DNA from: Acridotheres tristis
Taxonomy: Eukaryota > Chordata > Aves > Passeriformes > Sturnidae
Direction: 5' to 3'
Assembly: GCA_037013685.1 (NCBI GenBank)
Contig: CM072889.1
Location: 20,035,976-20,099,975 of the forward strand
Length of the DNA stretch: 64,000 nt
The notes under the pieces were generated by a model, which saw only the letters and a list, made by a program, of their open reading frames with translations, was not told where the DNA came from and ran no database searches. Positions 16,512 through 29,519 of the stretch are shown here, in pieces (the first letter of the stretch is position 1; each line of letters opens with the position of its first letter). Position numbers and translations under genes: made by a program.

Positions 16512-19056
16512 AGCCGTGAGGATGAGGAGGATGTGCCCTGGCTGGGCAGGGCTGATGCTGCTGCTGAATCCTGGTGCTGTTTTGTGCGTGGGTTCCTTTC
16601 CAGGAGCTCTGATAAGAATTCCCCAGAGTGTTAAAGCTGGACACAGGTGGAGGGGAAGGGTGGTGAGGGTGTGGAGCAGGAAAAGCTGATGAGGAGGTGC
16701 AGGGGCTCCTGCTCCTGTGAGTGCCTGTGCACTCAGAGCTCAGGCTGCTGCAGCAGGGCCAGGACTAACAGAATCCAGCAATTCTTGTGCTAAAAGTGCC
16801 TAAAGGACAGCCCAGCTCCCCAGAACTGCTGTCCATAGCCCAGGCTGGCACCATCGGCTCCCCTGCCATGTGGGGGTGCTGGCAGAGGATTTATCCAACA
16901 CTTCTTGGTGCCTTTTTATCTGTGTGCAGCCCTGCAGTTACAGCAGTGCTAAGAGGAGCAGAATTCACTTGTGTTCCACTTGGCAGCCTCCAGGGAAATG
17001 TTTACTGCTCCTGGCTGTTTCCATCCTTACAAGCCTTCTAAAAAAGCCACTGAAAGCATTTTTCCTTGCAGAGCCCCTATTGCAAGGGGTGAGTGCAAAC
17101 AGAGAATCCAGCCTGAGTATAAAAGTTCACCTTGTCAGCCAAAGGCTTCTTCTGAAAAGAGTCCATGGAAATCCTGATGGGGAGTCAGTGGGGGAGAAAA
17201 AGGAGTCATTAAGCCCAAGATCAGAGTTTATGATTGATTTTGAGAGCTGCAGCACAACTGGAGGAGGTTTCCAAAGGAAATCTGTTCCTTCAGTGCCAGG
17301 CTGGATGGCATCCCCCTGCCATGACCCCTGTGTGCTGGAAGCAGAGCCCCTCCATGGATCCCAGAGAGCAGGAAAAACCTTCTGTGGGCCACAGGAGCCA
17401 CTCAGGAACAGAGGAAATGGAGAATTGAATGTTTGCATGGTGCCCTTCAAGCCTTGGTTTCAGAAAATAACTTTTCATAAGGGAGTGCTTGGAGTTAGAC
17501 CTGCTGGGTTCCTGGATGGGAAACATAAAAAGGGTCTGGGAAAGGAAAAAGTCTGTTGGATAAAAATTGTATCTAGAAATTTGAATTTCCATACTGAGCT
17601 GCTCTCGTTAGGCAATCTAGGATTAACAAAGGAATCCAAAATTTCGAATGGATTGGGGAGTTTTTGGGAATAGTTCCTATATAACAGCTTTTTCCAGCAA
17701 ATGGGATGGTCTGAATAACTGAACTGATAATGCCTTTCATAATTTACATTCTGCTGATGCTACAGGTGCCATCCCATTGTTTTTCATTTTTGTAATTTTA
17801 CCCCAACAGCTCTGCATATCGAGCAGTACTGTTCTCCTAAAATGGAATCCTCTGGGAGCTAAGCAAAACGGGCATGATAATTGGTGAAGTGCAGCTCTGT
17901 TTATTTAAAGCCTCAGGAGGTATCTGAAAACCAGAGAGCTCGTGTGAGAACGACAGCACAAATGGTGTGAGCTCAGCCTCCCCCTTTGCTTCCCCCGGTG
18001 TGTGTGAATGCCCAGCACTGAGGGATCCGTGTGGACCCCCATCCCCAGAGCCCTTGCAGATGTTACAGAATCCTGTTCCGAGGCAGGTTCAGGTTCCCCC
18101 TGAACCCAGCTGCATTTGAGCTGAGTGTGAGTGGGCAAACCTCAGAAGGTTTGTGAGCACGTTCCCTCAGTGACAGCTCCACAAGTTCGTGGTTTTAAAA
18201 ATGGGTGTAGGGAGCTGCCAGGAGTGGGCTGCTCCTCCCCCTGGCAGCACTCTGTCCTCCAGCTAAACTGGAAGGCAGGATTTTTGAAGTGAGGATATGT
18301 GCTGGAGCCAGTACATGAATTAGAAGCAGAGTTTCATAAATACCGAGGTTTCAGCTCAGGTTTCAGGCAAAAGTTCACATCAATTCTCATTCTGTTCTCG
18401 TTACTTCACACCAGTGTGCTCGGAGCTAGCAGAGCAGCTGCTGCCAGCTGAGCCATATTGACACTGACAGGAGGCACAGAGTAAATAAGTGAATGATCTG
18501 AGACAGGGCAAAAACCAGGAGAAATTCTAATAAGTGAGACAGACACAGTTTGAAGTGCAGATCTGTTCCCTTCACCTGATAAACTCAGAGTTTAATGGGC
18601 TTGATATTGCAAATCCTTTCTCATGTAAGTAATTCTTACTCATGCAGTTTCTTTGACTGCCAGCCAGAGGGAGAATTAATTTATCTGAGTAAAATTTTCA
18701 GGATCTGGACAAGACAGTCATTGATTTACAATATGAGATTTCAGTGTCATTAAAAAATGAACAGAACCTTTGGGAGGCCTGTGGAACTGAATGACTGAGA
18801 AAAGTGCCAGCCAGGCTGCAGGGCTGGGCAGGGAGGAGCAGGAGGGCAGAGCCCTGGCTGAGAGCCCAGGCAGAGCTGGGCTGAGCTTTGCTGAGCACAG
18901 CCCAGCAGTGTCCCCCCAGGATTGTTCTGTTCCCCATCATCCCTCCCTTCAAACCCTCCTCCTGCTGGGCGTTCACTGCTGGGAGCTGCAGTGTGTGCAG
19001 GGGGCACCTGGGGCACCTGGGGCACCTGGGGAGAGCTGGCACGGGCCCCAGGAGTG

Positions 19057-19300
19057 CCAGGCTCAGGCCCAGGGTCAGACTCCAGGAGTGCCAGGCTCAG
19101 TTTCAGGCTCAGGCTTATGCCCAGGCTCATATCCAGGCTCAGGCTCAGTTTCAGGCTCATGCCCATGCCCAGGCTCAGTTTCATGCCCAGGCTCATGCCC
19201 ATGCCCAGGCTCAGTTTCAGGCTCAGTTTCAGGCTCAGGCTCATGCCCAGGCTCAGTTTCAGGCTCAGTTTCAGGCTCAGTTTCAGGCTCAGTTTCAGGC
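19057..19300. repeat. CAGGCT/CAGTTT hexamer-based array
   Basis: About forty hexamers of the CAGGCT, CAGTTT and CATGCC types in mixed order. The period of six keeps all frames open, giving spurious QAQFQA and ETEPGH repeat proteins. Confidence 0.94.
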
Positions 19301-20687
19301 AGCACTGCCTGCTCCCTCCTGTCCCTCCTGGTGGTGTTTGTGTCCCCAGCCTTGGAGCTGCAGCAGCCCCACTCACCTGGTTCTGGAAACCTCGACTTTA
19401 ATTTGTGCTTGGGCTGTGTCAGTGTGGCACAGAGATTTGGATTGTTCTGGACACAAACTCCTGGAGCTGCACCACGGGCAGCAGAGTTCAGCACAGAATC
19501 CTTGGGATTCTTCTGGGGAAAATCGTTGCAGCTGGGCTAGGAAAGACTGGAAGAGTTTTATGCAAATTGTTGATTTCTACCACGTGAGTTAATTGTTACT
19601 TCCCAGATTTGCATTTCTAATCTGTGAGATGCCAGGAAACACCTGTAGTCTCTAAGTGATGCACTAACAGTTTATATTTCCTTTAATTATACCAGAAGGG
19701 CAAGAATTTATTGTAAATGACCTGTGGCTCTTCTCTAAACAAACTCTTTTGTTCCCATTGATGTCCAGAGCCACGGACAGAACATTCCTGAGCCATGGCC
19801 ACTGCTCTGCTCTTTCTCCTCCTGAGCAGCAGTGAAAGGTCCTGTGTGTGCAGCAGCTCCATCCCCAGCTCCTCCAGGGCTGCCTTTAGACTCCTTTAGT
19901 GATTTCCCCACGAGGAATCCCCGAATATCTGGAATTTCCAGCTGAGAGGGAGCCAGTCCTGGTCTGTGCAGAGGAAATCAACTCGTTTTGTGCTGCTGGG
20001 GCAGAGGATGAGTGCAGCATCCTGCCTTGGCCATGGATCATCTCAGGAAGCTTCATTTGCTGCCCAAAGCAAACAAACCCTCTGCACTTGCAGCCCTTCA
20101 GTTTATCAGCACAGCACTGACAGTGAAAGAAGAAAAGGTTTTTTTCCCTCTGACAATCTAAACCACAGTTGCTTCTCTTATGAAAACTGGAGTTAATGTG
20201 GGTAATTGTGGCCTTTCCTTTGTGATACAGCAGTTATTCAATCTGTGGGGTTTCACTGAGTCAAGCAGGGCTGGTAAAATTAAGTTGTCATTAGGCTGAT
20301 GCCTCTGGAGCTCCTGAAAGGCCAAATCCAAACATCTCCACTCGAAACAAATCCAAACAAATGTTGGGTAACCTGGGAGGGGAAATTCCCCGAGCACGAG
20401 CTCAGGTGTCCCTGCCACGTCCCTCCCCCTGTGGTACCTGCAGCAGGGTCACACACCTTGGGGGGGAGTTTGAGCCTCTCACTGATGTTTTGGCATCGGT
20501 GACTCTCTGTACAGCCTGCTGGGCTTGTACAGCTCATGTAGTTCTTAAACCAAAATCTGAGCCCTTGGAAAGTAAAAGCTGCTATTAAAATCAGAGTGTC
20601 CATAGAAAAGTGGGGGTGTCTGGTGAGGATTTATCCCCTTCACCCTTGCCCTGTGCCCCAGAGCTGTTCAGCAGCACTAAGACACTC

Positions 20688-21104
20688 AGGGATCCCTAGG
20701 GGTGGAATTTGGGGATCCCTGTGGGGTGGAATTTGGGGACTCCTGTGGAATGGAATTTGGGGATCCCTGTGGGGTGGAATTTGGGGACTCCTGTGGGATG
20801 GAATTTGGGGATTCCTGTGGAATGGAATTTGGGAATCCCTGTAGGATGGAATTTGGGGATTCCTGTGGGATGGAATTTGGGAATCCCTGTGGAATGGAAT
20901 TTGGGGATCCCTGTGGAATGGAATTTGGGGATCCCTGTGGGGTGGAATTTGGGGATCCCTGGGGGTGGAATTTGGGGATTCCTGTGGAATGGAATTTGGG
21001 GATCCCTGTGGAATGGAATTTGGGAATCCCTGTAGGATGGAATTTGGGGATCCCTGTGGGGTGGAATTTGGGAATCCCTGTAGGATGGAATTTGGGGATC
21101 CCTG
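20688..21104. repeat. 24-bp GGAATTTGGGGATCCCTGTG minisatellite
   Basis: About seventeen copies of a 24-bp unit containing GGAATTTGGGGATCCCTGTG. Variants differ at the GGGGT/GAAT/GGAT spacer. Open in several frames on both strands without being coding. Confidence 0.96.
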
Positions 21105-21728
21105 TGCTCCTGCTCCTGCCCTGAGGTCCCAGCAGAGCCCAGCTCCCCTCCAGGGTCCCTGCAGGGCTGCTCCTGCTCTCCCCAGGCATAGCCTGAGACA
21201 TTTAGTCCCTGCTTTAAACCGGCTCCAGGCTCCCTCCTGAGCCAATGAGAAACAATTCCTGGGCTCCCAGCCCCTCCAGGTGCCCCCAGCAGCAGATCCA
21301 GGTTCCCTCTCACATCCCACTTGGAGCACCCAGGCTGCTCCTGGGAGCTGCTTCAAAGGCTCAAGTGTCAGCATCAGAAAGAAAAGAGGTGTGTGGGTGT
21401 GAAGTTACTAAATGCAAAACTGTCAACCTCCCTTCATTTACTACCCTGAATATGCATGCCTGCAAAAATGTAGGGCTTACATTAAAGGGTTTACTCTTGG
21501 AGCAGAAAATAGCAAGGAAAAAAAGAGACTAAAAGATAAGATAAGGCTGTGCAGGTCAGAATTGTTGCTCAACTAATCTTTTCTTTTTCATCACTAATGA
21601 TTTCTGTTAATAAACCCTTAAATGAGATTGTCTTTTAACGTCTCAGCACTATCAGCACACAGACACCTTCTGCTGGTGCCTGGTCAATGACAGCAGATGG
21701 GTTTCTTTAGACTCTTACCCTGAGTGTC

Positions 21729-21786
21729 ACCCCCCAGGGATCCCCAAATTCCACCCCCAGGGATCCCCAAATTCCACCCCCCAGGG
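21729..21786. repeat. Short inverted copy of the 24-bp minisatellite
   Basis: Two copies of CAGGGATCCCCAAATTCCAC, the reverse complement of the unit at 20688-21104, lie about 620 bp to its right. Confidence 0.93.
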
Positions 21787-21820
21787 CAGGCAGAGGGGCT
21801 GCAGCTGAGTTCCACACTGT

Positions 21821-21911
21821 TGGGTTTTCTTGGGATTTTTTTTATATTCATTTGGGTTTTCTTGGGATTTTTTTTAATATTCATTTGGGTTTTCTTGGGA
21901 TATTTTTTAAG
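21821..21911. repeat. 32-bp T-rich repeat, three copies
   Basis: Three tandem copies of TTGGGTTTTCTTGGGATTTT followed by a TATTCAT end. Confidence 0.92.
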
Positions 21912-22019
21912 AATTTATTTTATATTTATATATATTTATGTATACAAACAATGGGATGGGAATGCTGGAGCAGCTGTTTTGAAGCTTTATTTTATTACAG
22001 TTATTAGTTTTATTTTACA

Positions 22020-22330
22020 GAACCAAGCAAGGGAGATGGAGCAGCTTTAGCTGCTATTAATAGTAGATTCGGGTTTTTTGTTACAAAGTTTTTTAACAAC
22101 TTTCTAGCCAATAGCAGAATATTAAAAGCTGACAAGTGTTTGCTCAGGCCAATTAATAAGGCTACACGTGCATTTTGCTTTGAGCAATATTTGCTTGTAA
22201 CAGCTTAAAGTCATGGATAAAGCTTTATTATTAAGCTTATATATTTCTATTATTGCTTAATATATTTTCCTGAGGCCCATCTCTACCCAGCTCACAGCTT
22301 TATTGTTTCCTGTCCTTGCATCTTCAGCGT
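22020..22330. mobile_element. Possible degenerate LTR-like sequence
   Basis: An AT-rich block holds features often seen in avian retroviral-type LTRs: a CCAAT motif (AGCCAATAGCAG), AAGCTTTATTATTAAGCTT, a TATA-like TTATATATTTC, and a final CT-rich part. I could not identify paired termini or a target-site duplication. No retroviral coding sequence adjoins it. It could equally be plain AT-rich intron. Confidence 0.25.
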
Positions 22331-24799
22331 TCTTGCATTTCTCCATCCTGAGATTTGCTTTCACACAGCTTTGAGGGTTTTATCCCTTTTCTCTTTCCCA
22401 CACGGGGGATCCCCGTGACCCTTTCGTGCCTTTTCCCGTGGGCACAGCTGGGTTTTGGGGTGCCCTGTGCCAAGGGTGACCCCGGGTCCTGCCCTGCCAG
22501 GGTGGCACCAGCCCTGTCCTGGCTGTGCCCTGATTCCTCTGCTCCATTTCAGTCTCTGCAGTGACCTCTCCTTTCCTTCCTGCTTGTCACCTCCCCTCCT
22601 CCAGCATCCTCCCTTCTCAATATTTTATTTATTGCATTTCTCCTCCCCCTCTAGAATTTATTACACCCCTGTCTTTGCCAGCACAAAGGAGAGATTTACA
22701 TCCCACCAGCCCCCCCCTCCTGCTCCAGCATCCCTGCAGGCAATCCCTGCTGGAGCCTGTGGCAAGTGTGTGACTGCAAAAGCAACGAAATGAATTCCCC
22801 ATTTTGGAACAAAAGGAGTGGGTTTAAAACCTGCTGCTTCTCCCACTTGCTTCAGAGGACACCCTGGCTTGGAAGGGCTTTTCTTTTCCAAACACTCTGC
22901 TCAAAATAGGCATTTGTTACCAAAAAAGCAGTTTTCAATTTGAAGTGGAGGTGGTGGGCATACATATTCAAGTCGACTCATAGACATTTTGGGTGATTTC
23001 ACATTTCCATAAGTAGGAAGGCTGTGTAGTGTGAGCCCCAGTGATCCTTAGCCGTTCCCAGCAGAGCACAGGGGTGCCTGAGCTGGGTTTAAATGAGCAC
23101 CTGAGCGTGTTTGCCTCTGGGAAATCACGGGCCCAGGCAGAAGGATGTGCTGGAATTGCCTTTGCAAAGCCTTGGCATGAACTGTGATCATGTCTGCCAA
23201 GGAGGGGCTCTGTCGTTTAAGCACTGTTTTTATTTGAAAGCCAGCTCGTTAAAAAATAAGTGAAAGTGGCAAAAAGTGCTGCTTGGTGCTGAGAGCCTCG
23301 CTGGGGCTGGGACACTCAGCTTTTGTCATTCTCTTCAAGGGGCCACGAAAAGGAGGCATGGAAAAATCCAGGGATAAAAATAAGGCTGGAAACCAAGCAG
23401 GGAATTACTAAAGGGGAAAGTGAGAGAGAGAGAATGAATTAATAAAGAACAGCAATAGGCAAAGAAAGCAAGCAGGAGAATAGGAAATATGGTTTAGCAG
23501 GTATGTTACAGACCAGACAGCCATCCATCACATCTCAGGGCTTATTCTTAACTAAGTACACATGGGCAAGTAGTAATTGAATTTTTTTTTTTTTCATGTA
23601 GAAAATGACTTGGAAAGAGGAATGTTGGAAAGAACTGGTGAGTGGTGAGGGAGGTGCCTGTGCTGGGGCTGAGCCCCTGCCACACAGAGCTGCTCAGGGT
23701 GAGCCAGTGGATGTAAACGTCAGGATTCATCAGGGCTGCATCTTCTCCCTTCTTGCCTCATAATCTTAAAACGTGCAAGAACTTCCCCCCGAGGAAATCG
23801 ATTTCCTGCAAAACTGTAGATTTCCTCCCTGTGCACGTGTGTATCTTTTTCCTGCTGCTCTGGAGTGCAGTTTTGCACAGGAAATTTTAACCCATCTTTT
23901 GTACCAATCTGTCTCAGCAAGACCATTGCAGAGTTTTCTCCCACAAAAAAAACCAAACAAAAAAAACTCCAAAAAAGCCAAAACCCCAAACCCTTGCAAA
24001 TCCTTTATCTGACTTTCCAGTGATGAATTCATTCCTTTACTTGGAGATAAGTTGTTCGTTTTGAGGGAGAGTTCTCCTTTCCAACACAACCCCCTGGGAC
24101 TGGAGTTTAGAATTTCAGAATTGCTGAAAGGAGATGTTGGCAGAATTCTTTGTTTGAGCCCTCAGTGGGGTTTGCTGCTCTGGGGCTGCTGATGGCAGAG
24201 GATTTTCACCACATTTCATCCTGCCCGATTTCTTTTTCCTACCAAGCCCAACAGAGATGTTCCCTGAAGTTTCTAACTTCAGCTGAGCTGTCGAGGTAGC
24301 AGCAGATACTCTGGGGTGGTTTGTGGGGAAATGCACACCTTCCAGATTTGTTGCAGCTCGAAGATGATTTGAAGGTTGATGTTAAAATTGCCCTGAAATT
24401 TCTTGACACCAAGAAGAGAAGCATCAGCATGAGTGAAAAATATTTGAGATTGTCAAATATTGGTGTGAAATATGAGAGTAGAGGGTGAGCACAGAGGCTC
24501 TTTCCTCCAGCCTAAATTAAATACAGTCAAAGCTTCCCATGAGCATGATGGAAACAACCCATTTATAGCAGTTTCCAGGGGCTAGCTCGTGACACTGAGG
24601 ATTTGGGGTTTTTTTTGGTGATTTTTGTCTCTCGTGCAGCTTGTGATAAAAGAAGTTTGAAAGCCTTGAGGAAAGTTTCTCTTGCTTTGTGTGTGTAGGA
24701 AGGTGAGCCCAGAGAGCTCAGATCAGCCCCAGATCTGTGTCTGCAGCCTGAGCTCAGCTCACCTGGGCTGGGTCTGGGGACAGGGGTGGGGGTGAGAAA

Positions 24800-25022
24800 C
24801 AGGGATGAGCCCCAGGGTGACCCAGGGTGAGCCCAGGGTGAGCTCAGAGATGGGTGGGGGGTCAGGGGTGAGCCCCAGGGTGAGCCCAGAGATGGGTGGG
24901 GGGTCAGGGGTGAGCCCAGGGTGAGCCCAGAGATGGGTGGGGGGTCAGGGATGAGCCCAGGGTGAGCCCAGAGATGGGTGGGGGGTCAGGGATGAGCCCA
25001 GGGTGAGCCCAGAGATGGGTGG
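24800..25022. repeat. About 41-bp minisatellite
   Basis: About five copies of GGGTGAGCCCAGAGATGGGT followed by GGGGGGTCAGGGATGAGCCCA. The G-runs repeat every unit on the plus strand. Confidence 0.94.
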
Positions 25023-25616
25023 GAGCCCTGGAGCCCCCAGGCTGTTCCCTGTGAGCATCCCTGGGGCAGCACAGCCCCTCTGCAGCTCCTGCTGGTGCCA
25101 GCCTGGGGACACCTCCCTGCCCCTTGGCATGGCCACAGACAGGATGTTTGTGGAGTTAATGGGATTTCCAGGGCCCTGAGTGCTCCTGTCTGCCTCAGGT
25201 CTGACCTATTGAGCTGCACAAGCCCAGCCCTAAGAGCAGGGCTGACAGAGACTCAATGTCAAGTTTCAAGTGCATCTTGTTCAGATTGTTTTTATGAGAC
25301 TTTAAAACCCTTTCCATCTCTGTACTAGAATTACTTTTCCATATCAGCAGATGAGTTTACCTGAAACTGCTTTTTGTACCCAGAGCTGATTTTCCATTGA
25401 GTCACCACTGCCCAGATGTGAGTTGCCCAATCTCTGTCCTTATCTCCCTTGCAGGAAATGGTGTGGAACCTGCAGCTCTTATCAGAGCCTGGGTTTTGTG
25501 AGAGCAGCAGCTGCTTTTGTGCCTCCTCAGAATTGGGGTCCAGGCACTGGGTTAAGTGGGGCTGGGGCTGGGCAGGGGCTCGGGGTGGGTGAGGGGAGGT
25601 GCCAGCCCTGTCCTGC

Positions 25617-25733
25617 AGCCCTGGTGGGATGCCCAGCAGGACAATCCAGGGAGATGCTGCAGGAGGGGAGGGTCCAGCCCTGGTGGGATTCCCAGCAGGA
25701 CAATCCAGGGAGATGCTGCAGGAGGTGGTGGCT
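25617..25733. repeat. 59-bp tandem duplication
   Basis: Two near-identical copies of a segment starting CTGGTGGGAT, at 25621 and 25680. Confidence 0.92.
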
Positions 25734-26518
25734 GCTGGGGCTCAGTGAGGATCCCCAGGGTGTTGGGTTCCCCCTCGTTCTGCTCTTGCTCAGCAACCTT
25801 GGAAACTGTGTGGTCCACTTAGCACCGAGTCATTCTTTATTCAAAACAACATCTGCTTATCGAGCACTTCCTCTTCTGTCTCAGTGCTTTTGAATATGTT
25901 GTTGTGGTTACAGTAACCAGTCATGCACTTTTCTGAGCCATTAACTGGTAAAAGCTTTTTCTTTTTACATCAAGAAGTGATAAGGGCTGAGTTACGACCT
26001 GCTTGGAAGTGCTTTCCTGTGAGGAAGGTTCTCCTGGTGTGCCGAGGCGCTGCTCCTCCAGGTCAGTGTCTCCAGAGGTGACTCTGGGAGCCTGTCCCTG
26101 TTTGCCCGGGGTAGGCAGGAGAGGCTGCAGCTCTGCAGGCTCAGCTCTGGGCACATCCTGAACCTTCTGGGAGCAGGACAAGGCCTGGCCAGGGCAGAGC
26201 TGCTCTGGGAAACTGCTGGGAGGGTTAAAATTCTGCTTTTTCTTACCAAGATCAATTTTTTCAAGGGAAACGTTGGTAAAGCCCTGGAGAGCTTCCTTAC
26301 AATTGGGTTACAGTAGTTACTGCAAATCTCCCACTTGACTGTAAAAAACCTCTCTGCTCTTAATTGGGAAATGTGCTCTAAGTGCATCAGGGGCAGCATT
26401 TCAAACTTGCTGGGATCTGAAAGGCATCAGGAGAAATCATTCCATGTTTTCCATCTGCCAGCCAGTGCCAGGACACTGGTCAGGCCCTTGAGTGGGAGTG
26501 AATGAGACACTGAGCAGT

Positions 26519-26574
26519 CATTTCCATTTCCACATCTATTTCCATTTCCACTTCCATTTCCACTTCCATTCCCC
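26519..26574. repeat. CATTTC hexamer repeat
   Basis: Nine or so copies of CATTTC/CACTTC. The reverse-complement motif GGAAAT recurs at 34985-35022. Confidence 0.9.
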
Positions 26575-28720
26575 CAGCCTGGGGCAGCCCCTGGCTGAGC
26601 ACTGCAGGTCCCTGAGTGCCAGGCAGGATGGGTCAGGATTTTGGGCTGGGGGGGGTCACTGCCACCACTCCTGGCAGTTTTGGGTCTGAAGATGAGTCAG
26701 GCAGGGGGACCTGGGGGCTCACCGGGTTCTCTCCATGGGTGCAGTTGCCTGTGAAGTCAAAAGGCAGGGAAATAAAAGGGAATTTTTGGGCAGATTCGAG
26801 CAATGCCTGTTCCTGAGTCCTTAGGCTGTGAGGGTCACTAAAAATGCTGACACTTTGCCTTCCCAGTCATAGAAATAAGAATGATCTTTTCCCTGCAAAA
26901 GGCCAGGCAGTAAAGCAGAGGGAATCAGGAAGTATTAGAGCTCAGTGTTAGCCAGAAGGAAGAGCTGAGACTAATCAGCTTTCATTTAAAAGTGTAGCAT
27001 TCCCACTAAGCTCTTGTTGCTGCTGGCTTTATATTCTTGCTCCTGTGAATCACTGCTGTTATGACTTTGAATGGGTGACAGCTCTAAGAAGCTCTTTGGG
27101 GATCCAGGCTCAGGGATGCTGGGGATGAGGGGCTGTGCATCCTTAAGGATAAACAGAAACAAGAGAACAGGTTTCAGGAGAGAAAGCTGATGGGAGGCTG
27201 TGTGCCACAGAAAAGCTGGGAGTTCTGATTTCTAAAATGTCTGAGAAGAGACTGTGGAAATACTACTATTATGGCTAAAAAAAAAAGGCATTTCAAAATG
27301 GCGATTTCAGTCTTTTTTTGAATAATAGACTAACTGCAACATTCTAAGAGTATCAGGAGGTGATTTCTAATATTTTGTGTTATGAAAAGATACAGGATTT
27401 TGGTGTTTTTCATACTGCTTTGAAATAACAGGGTTTGTTTCCCATGGGAGTAAATTTGGTTTTAGTGGCTGTAGTGACCCCTTGCCATGGTGCCAGAAGG
27501 GGTGAATGAGTTCTGGGGAGCAGCTGGGGCAGACAGAGCTGGGGAAGGATGCCCAGAGTGTCTGTGCTGGGGAAGGCCAAGGGATTGGGGAATTCTGTGC
27601 CCCAGGTGTGTGGTTGGTGGCGTTCCAATAACCAGCCCTGCTCAGCAGAGTTTTGGGAAATAATAAAGCTGGGCTTTGTCCCCAGCAGGCAGCAGAGATA
27701 AGGATGGCATTCCAGGACATTCCTGGGATGGAGAGAATGCTCTGGAGAGGCTCCTGCAGGCTGGCTGAGATTGTGGAGATACTGCAACAGGACATTGTCC
27801 TGCACACCAAAGGCTGATACATTTAATTGAGATAATCCACCTTATTTTAAAAGGAATTGATGAAATTCCTGGGAGAGGCAGAAATGTGTATTTTGTGCAG
27901 CTGCTGGTGGCAGGGAGGAGCAGGAGCTCTGACAGAAAATTGTTCTGGACATTTCACTTCCAGAGCCCGTGCAAAGATCTTGCCATGTGAGGAAATGCCC
28001 AGAAATTCAGAGAGGATATTTTTATTTTTTTTTATCAGTCATATTCTCTTTAAAAGGACATTCTTGGAATCCATTGTAAATTCTTGCTTTGGGTCAGCAG
28101 TCAGAGATTATTTCTCGCTTTCCCTGGTCTTACTCAAATCTGGAACAGAGAAAACTCAGTTTGTAGGGAACTTTGTGCAAGTGATCACTGGAAAATCTGG
28201 AAAAAGCAAGACAGATCTCATCTTTCCTAGGAATAAGCCAGTTAACAGTAAAAGAAATCAAAGGTTCTTAAGTTTTGAAAGAGGAGACCTTAAAAGAGCA
28301 GTGTCATTTGTCCCCAATCTTTCCTATGCTGAAAAAGAGATGAAAAAGAAAAGTTTCCCTTTTATTTTCCAAATATAATAATACAATAGAAATAGGTCAT
28401 GCCACTTAGTCTGAAACAGGGCATGGTTTCAAAAAATCAGTGCTTCTAATTTGTGTATTTCTTGTGGGTTTTATCACTCAACACCCACATCACCTAATTA
28501 TATACACCTCAAATCAAAACTGAAGAATAGCTTGCTTATTAAAATCTGTCACTGCTGTTAGGAAACATGTCATGCCACACATTTTGTCTGTGCCTTGCCT
28601 CCCCAGCACCCTGCTTGTCCCTTCCCCAGTTCTGTGCTGGGTGGGAGGGGATGGGGGAGCAGCCCTGGCTGGATCCTCCTGCAGAGCACAGGGCAGAGCA
28701 GGGGTGGCTCTGGGATCCAG

Positions 28721-29519
28721 CTCTGGGATCCCATCCCTGATCCCGTCCCTGATCCCTTCTCTGATCCCATCCCTGATCCCGTCCCTGATCCCTTCTCTGA
28801 TCCCATCCCTGATCCCATCCCTGATCCCATCCCTGATCCCTTCTCTGATCCCATCCCTGATCCCATCCCTGATCCCATCCCTGATCCCTTCTCTGATCCC
28901 ATCCCTGATCCCATCCCTGATCCCATCCCTGATCCCTTCCCTGATCCCATCCCTGATCCCATCCCTGATCCCATCTCTCTGATCCCATCCCTGATCCCAT
29001 CTCTGATCCCATCTCTGATCCCATCTCTGATCCCATCTCTGATCCCATCCCTGATCCCTTCCCTGATCCCATCCCTGATCCCATCCCTGATCCCATCTCT
29101 CTGATCCCATCCCTGATCCCATCTCTGATCCCATCTCTGATCCCATCTCTGATCCCTTCTCTGATCCCATCCCTGATCCCATCCCTGATCCCATCTCTGA
29201 TCCCATCTCTGATCCCATCCCTGATCCCATCCCTGATCCCATCCCTGATCCCATCCCTGATCCCATCCCTGATCCCATCCCTGATCCCATCCCTGATCCC
29301 ATCTCTGATCCCATCTCTGATCCCATCTCTGATCCCATCCCTGATCCCATCCCTGATCCCATCTCTCTGATCCCATCTCTCTGATCCCATCCCTGATCCC
29401 ATCCCTGATCCCATCCCTGATCCCATCCCTGATCCCATCTCTCTGAGCCCATCTCTGATCCCATCCCTGATCCCTTCTCTGATCCCATCCCTGATCCCAT
29501 CCCTGATCCCATCCCTGCC
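28721..29519. repeat. 12-bp GATCCCATCCCT minisatellite, about 66 copies
   Basis: The largest array in the window, near 800 bp. The unit is GATCCCATCCCT with CTTCTCT and CATCTCT variants. Since 12 is a multiple of three, it is open in several frames, giving spurious proteins such as MGSGMGSG on the minus strand and DPIPDPIP or IPSLIPSL on the plus strand. Each unit has one GATC site. Confidence 0.97.

Noticed and set aside
18750..19592. Frames rich in QAQFQA, ETEPGH or SGSCPGS repeats
   Set aside because: They come from a hexamer array whose period keeps every frame open.
27857..28378. 173-codon plus-strand frame in intron 3
   Set aside because: No recognisable domain, and it lies within an intron with no exon-like flanks.
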